From positions 18,742,803 through 18,806,802 of the forward strand of contig CM028339.1 in NCBI GenBank assembly GCA_016647705.1: a stretch of 64,000 bases of DNA, in the 5' to 3' direction. Positions 59,401-64,000 of the stretch are shown in pieces; within the stretch, counting starts at the first letter, position 1; each line of letters starts with the position of its first letter. A program made the translations under genes and the position numbers. Origin of the DNA: Eucommia ulmoides (Eukaryota > Streptophyta > Magnoliopsida > Garryales > Eucommiaceae). Under the pieces are notes generated by a model. That model made no database searches. It saw only the letters and a list, made by a program, of their open reading frames with translations, and was not told the origin of the DNA.

Positions 59401-60902
59401 TATTGGCCCAATGAGCTACCTAAGAGAGGGGGTGAATTGGGTAGATAAAAAAAATTATCAGAGAAAAATACTTTAATAATCCAAATAATTAATTTTAATC
59501 ATAAATTAATTATTATATTTATATAATAGCAGAAATATAACATCAACTAGGTGCACACCAAATAACAAAAATAAATAATAAAAAATAGCAGCACACTAGA
59601 AATTTTTATTGGTTCACCAAGTTACTTTTGACTAATTCAGTCCCCCGAGCTCCATGGAACACCCTCACAATGATTGTTTTCGTAGACTCAGAATCAACCT
59701 TTACAAACCCTTTTTCCCAGACTTAGGAATAACATCTATGACATCTACTTTTTACAGGCTCAAGAATAATCTAATTTTTTTTGTACCTTAGGCTAAAGAA
59801 TTAAAACCTCACAAATACTCCAAATATCCTTTTATCCAGTAAGGATTGAACCGTTACAAAATTTTTCACAAATCAATAAAATCAAGGAAGAATTACTACC
59901 TCAATCTCTTTACAAGAAGAGATTGAAAACAACTACCCTTTGATTAAATACTCCCAATAGCATTCAATCCGTTACTCAACTCACCAATTACAAATTGATA
60001 AGCGATTTTTCTCACTTGGAACTTCTACCACCTCAGATAAATTAGAACTCAATTAATATCCCAAAACTAGTGATAGAAAAGTGAAATATTCAAAATATAA
60101 TTTTAAATAAAAATTGGGTAGCACGTAATTAGATTTCCTTAAGAAATTATGTCAAAAATAATTTTCAATAAAAAATCCGGAAAACAATTTAAAAGATCAA
60201 ATTCCAAATTCCAAATATAATCCAACAACAATTAATAGAAAATAATTTGGAAAGATCTTACTAGGATTCCACCGAAAAAATAATGATTAGAGATAGCAAT
60301 GAAACTTCAAATCGGTAGTAGCAATAATCCACAGTAAACAATTCTCTAGAATAACTCTCAGAAAAGATCTCACAATTCAATCCGTATGATAACTCTTAGA
60401 AAGCTCAAAAGTTGAATAGCTCATAATAATTCTCTAGTTTTCTATCTTAAATGTGAAAAAACGCAAGTCTATATAAAAGGGAATAAAACAAGCCCTCCAA
60501 TGGCTAGTTCCCACTTGTTATAATATTTAATTGCTCGTATAGACCCCTTATATCATTAATATTTCATCTTGGTCCAAAACACTTAATTATGACTTTTAAA
60601 CTTCTCAATTAAGTCCCCCAAATATTTCTCAATCACAATTAAATAGGATATAAAGAATTATATGTACCAAATTGAGAAATATTCAAATTTAATGAACCAT
60701 ATCTATAGGGATATCATAATATATGTTGCATATCTCAAATAACATCAAATCCCAAAGATATCTCTTAGATCTTAACTATAAAATAGCTAGTAACGACTAC
60801 TTTTAGAATACAATTCAGAATTTCACAAAATTTTGAAACAGTGCCATAAGTCGACTGACCAAGGGTTACTTGTTAACCGATCGATTCAGGATGTACCCAA
60901 GT
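59401..60902 (-). repeat. Sirevirus-like LTR, truncated
   Basis: On the - strand it ends TTGGGCCAATA. It contains GATTCTGAG(C/T)CT and CTGGGAAAAAGGG blocks that correspond to 40790-40960, and near 60850 GTCGACTGACCAAGG and CGATCGATTCAGG motifs. Its start is cut by the Gypsy-like LTR at 60903. Confidence 0.5.
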
Positions 60903-61715
60903 GATAGGTGTAAATTACCCCTATATTTCCAAATCGAATTTGTTAGTTTTCGAGTACATTTATTTTGTTTTTAATACATTTTAATAAGTTTTTATTCTTT
61001 TTGTATTAAAATAGGTGTATGGGGGTGAAAAGGTATGAAATTGGAGCATAAACAATTAATTTGTATCGAGAATGGTCGGAGAACGGTGGAAAAATGAGTA
61101 AGGCGATAAGATTCTGCAAACAAGCCCACCGTCGCGGCGTCCAAACCACTGCTTTGGCGGTGAAGATACTGAGAAGATCAATTTGATGCTGATAGCCCAC
61201 CGCTTAGGTGGAAATCCAGCAAAAAGTTCTCCCAAGCTACCGCTGTCTCCATCACTTTGGCGAAGCCTTAACAAACATACTTTACCGCCGCGGCGGTAAA
61301 TCCCACCACCGCGACAGTCAGCCTCTGCGCAGAATAGATATTTTTTTAGGATATTTTGCTTATTTATACCTATCTCTTTTCCTCTTTTCTTCCTTCTTTC
61401 GGCCATAGAATACCCTTTAGGGTTCTTATGATATTAGAGAGTGTTTTGGGGCAGCTTAAACAAATCCAAAGGGGAAGAACACAAAGCAACAAAGGAGAAG
61501 TGATCTTGGAACGCTCTTAATGACAAATCTTCGGATTATGGCTAGTTTATCTTGTTTCTCTCGCGTCTCTCTTTATCTCTTATCTTAGGATTATTGTTTG
61601 AGCATGTTTAACTCGTTTTACATTGTGTAAACGGTTAGGGTCATGAGCTAAACATTGATTGTAATAGGGATTAACATATTATTTATGAAAATATAGTTTT
61701 ATAGGGATTAACTTT
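60903..61715 (+). repeat. Gypsy-like LTR, 5' portion
   Basis: It starts TGATAGGTGTAAATTACCCC, has GC-rich modules (GCCGCGGCGGTAAAT, CCACCACCGCGACAG) at 61118-61325, a TATTTATACC box-like motif near 61362, and GTTTGAGCATGTTTA in common with 1-1147. It is truncated where it meets an inverted copy. Confidence 0.55.
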
Positions 61716-62830
61716 GTTTACAAATATGCGTTTGATTTCGTTTAGTTATCAAAAATAGTGTTCAACCTATTTGACCATCTCTGTATCATAAACTTGCTCA
61801 CTTCCTCTCCCGAGTGTAAAGCGAGCAAATATGTGACTTCGCGTTAACGCTGAAGTCCCTCCTCTAGTGTTTTATAGAACACATAGTCACACGAGTCTTG
61901 ACCCAACGTCATTGATTGCACGTTTTTTAACTTCTTCTAGGATTATTAGATCGTCGCGTTGTATTTACCCTAGTCCGAATACGGGGTTACCTCTCTCAAG
62001 TGTCAAACCCCATATTTTCAGTATATCTAAACAAGCATATAATCAAAGAATAATGGTAAACACAATCAAATAATGAAGAACAACCATTAACGAAACACCG
62101 ATTTCAAATAAACCACATATTCATAAATTATATTAATCCCTAGACAATATCCATTTAGCTAGCAACCATAACCATATATATAATGATAAACGAGCTAAAC
62201 ATGCTCAAACCATAATTCGAAGTTAAGAAATAAAGAAATAAACGAAGAGATCTAGCCGTTATCTGAAGATTTGATGCTAAAACCATTCCGGCATCACTTC
62301 TCATTCTTCGCAATGTGTTCTTCTCCTTCGGATTTGGTAGAGCATTCCCCAAAAACCTCTCAACCCTATTCTAACCCTAGGAGCTCTCTTATGGACAAAA
62401 TAGAGGAGATGAGGAAGATATAGGCTCAAACATATCTAAATAAATATCTAAACTGTATGCAAAGTGACTGGCGCGACGGTAGGTAAATTGGTTTGCTCAC
62501 GGCCTCAGTGGTGGACTTAACAGTGGGAGCAGAGACCTTCCTGTTCTTTTACTGCCGTAGCGGTAGATCTCACCACTGCGGCAGTGGGTTGTCAGTAACA
62601 TTTGGAATTCTCTGCATATTGACCGCTGCGGCAGTGGTTTGGTCACCGTGGCAGTGGACTGCCTTTCTGAATTTTGCCTTAATGCTTGTTTTACCCCCGT
62701 TCTTAATCCAATTTGATCATTTATGATCTGTTTTCATCCTTTTTCAACCCCATACACTTGATTTATACAAAAATAAATAAAAACGTATAAAGGACTAGGA
62801 TATCCATATACCTGATTGAGTTTCACTCTT
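61690..62830 (-). repeat. Gypsy-like LTR, inverted copy
   Basis: Read on the - strand it parallels 1-900: GC-rich modules (62465-62670), GCTAAACATGCTCAAAC inverted at 62190-62210, then GAGAGAGGTAACCCCG and GCGAAGTCACATATTTG at 62000 to 61820. The U5 end is missing. Confidence 0.55.
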
Positions 62831-64000
62831 CACTAATATAGGCTGAGCAGGTGATAAAGATCAAAAGGACTTGGTTCGGTTTTGGAACATTTGGCCAATG
62901 GTATATTGGAATAGAAAATGGGTTAATGTCGTTAACTTAACGTTACCCAAGACTCAACGCTTGGCACACTCACTCTTGAACCTATAGATAAATTGAAAAC
63001 AATCCTGAACAATCATTTTTAAGATCGACGTACTCACTTGTCAAAAGAGACGAAATTTAACGATATTTACATATGTTTTTTTTTGTTCAAAACCACATTC
63101 CCAAACTTATTCGATTATTATAATTTCACAGGTGTGGTTAAAACAAAATAAAAGCGACAAGTGATTCCTCGAATACCGAACCAATCAGAAGTTCGCCCTA
63201 AACTCAACCGCTCACTTCAAGTAGCATATACGAATGCTAAATTAATTCACTCAAATTGTGCCTTTAATTCAGCGATATAGGTTTGGAAAAAGATCAATTG
63301 GCCAGGGTATTTGTTTATGTGTTCAAAATTGAAATGACATTTAGGCTTTGAGAGGGTAACGAGGGATAAACATATAACATGGTAGGATTAAAAGGCTCGA
63401 GCGACAAAATGAATGCCTAAATCATATCTCCTGAACTACCTCGCCAATGATTTCGCCTCAAGCTTCCCCTCACTCAGGTTCTAGAATCCTTACATTGTCA
63501 TGAGTTTGGCTAATCGATAATCAGCCGTAAATCAATTGAATAGAAATACATTGAGTCTACGTGCTCGTGCAAATTAGGATCCACAATAACGTTTACCAAA
63601 ATGCATTGTCAAGCACATAGAACACACATGTATAGGTATTACCCTTGACCTCAAAAATCAACCAGGGGGTAATATCATCATCGGGTGATGGCCCAGATAA
63701 ATGCAAAACTCAAGATGCAACAACAACACAAAAATATTATATACTAAACAAACATGCAAAACGGTAAAACAGTAAAAAACATACTAACATCCTATACATC
63801 ACCACCAAACTTAAAACAATCAGTGTCCTTAATGACCCATCAGCGATCCCAATGAAAGCATAAAGCATGATATTGAAGATGAGGGTTAAGAACATGTACT
63901 TGGGAGGCAAGAGAATCTTGCCTCCGAATCAAATTGGCGGAGATGGATCTAACTTATTTTTGAACTTGAGTTGCTTCCCAAGAAGCGCGTGGTTTATTGT
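62831..64000 (-). mobile_element. Probable Gypsy-like interior, non-coding 3' part
   Basis: It lies upstream (on -) of the inverted LTR. The - strand run GTTTTAAGTTTGGTGGTGAT (63820-63801) and a block near 63890-63990 (CTTGCCTCCCAAGTACATG; GCGCTTCTTGGGAAGCAAC) are features I associate with the sequence between pol and the 3' LTR in Athila/Tat-type elements. No pol domain is visible before the window ends. Lineage is inferred. Confidence 0.4.

Overview
This window reads as nuclear DNA of a flowering plant, most likely a eudicot. It is AT-rich, has spliceosomal introns, and is dominated by plant LTR retrotransposons and hAT-type DNA transposons. Only two complete host genes are visible. There is no operon structure, no CRISPR and no prokaryotic signal. 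All intron models, element ends and target-site duplications were read by eye; no search was run.

Host genes. A five-exon PP2C-type protein phosphatase gene (PP2C55/PP2C80-like, 451 residues) lies on + at 17722-20371. Converging on it, on the - strand (30031 to 21321), is a five-exon two-cupin vicilin-like gene related to Arabidopsis At2g18540 (634 residues, signal peptide, long Glu/Arg-rich tail). Its first intron is about 6.2 kb. It holds a complete solo LTR, a probable MITE, an organelle-type group II intron piece with a recognisable domain V, and a broken plastid-type trnI-CAU. The roughly 300 bp upstream of its start carry three CACGTG boxes and end at a Mutator-like element. The two genes look unrelated in function.

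Left part (1-16.2 kb). Gypsy-like LTR pieces flank a decayed - strand Ty1/copia element (1148-8030) with two LTRs, a primer-binding site and gag, integrase, reverse transcriptase and RNase H remnants. A 596-bp hAT deletion derivative (9317-9912), a 37-bp minisatellite, a second decayed copia (10731-13780) with its LTR, and a GT-rich minisatellite follow.

Middle (30.3-49.2 kb). In order: a 1.47-kb Mutator-like element; a hAT transposase remnant; a MITE; a non-autonomous hAT element split by a second solo LTR; a Sirevirus-like element lacking pol; an AT-rich tandem array with a higher-order duplication; and a 2.1-kb LTR element with 0.8-kb LTRs and almost no interior.

Right part (49.2-64 kb). 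After about 3 kb of unrecognised sequence comes an old Sirevirus-like LTR interrupted by a 4.1-kb hAT element. That hAT encodes a transposase with two in-frame stops, and it is the evident full-length relative of the 596-bp derivative. The window ends in inverted Sirevirus-like and Gypsy-like LTR pieces and Gypsy-like interior sequence.

The best supported novelties are structural. Five elements have their ends fixed by perfect 8-bp, 5-bp or longer direct flanking repeats; a sixth, the small LTR element, has a 5-6 bp repeat. These give a readable order of nested insertions.
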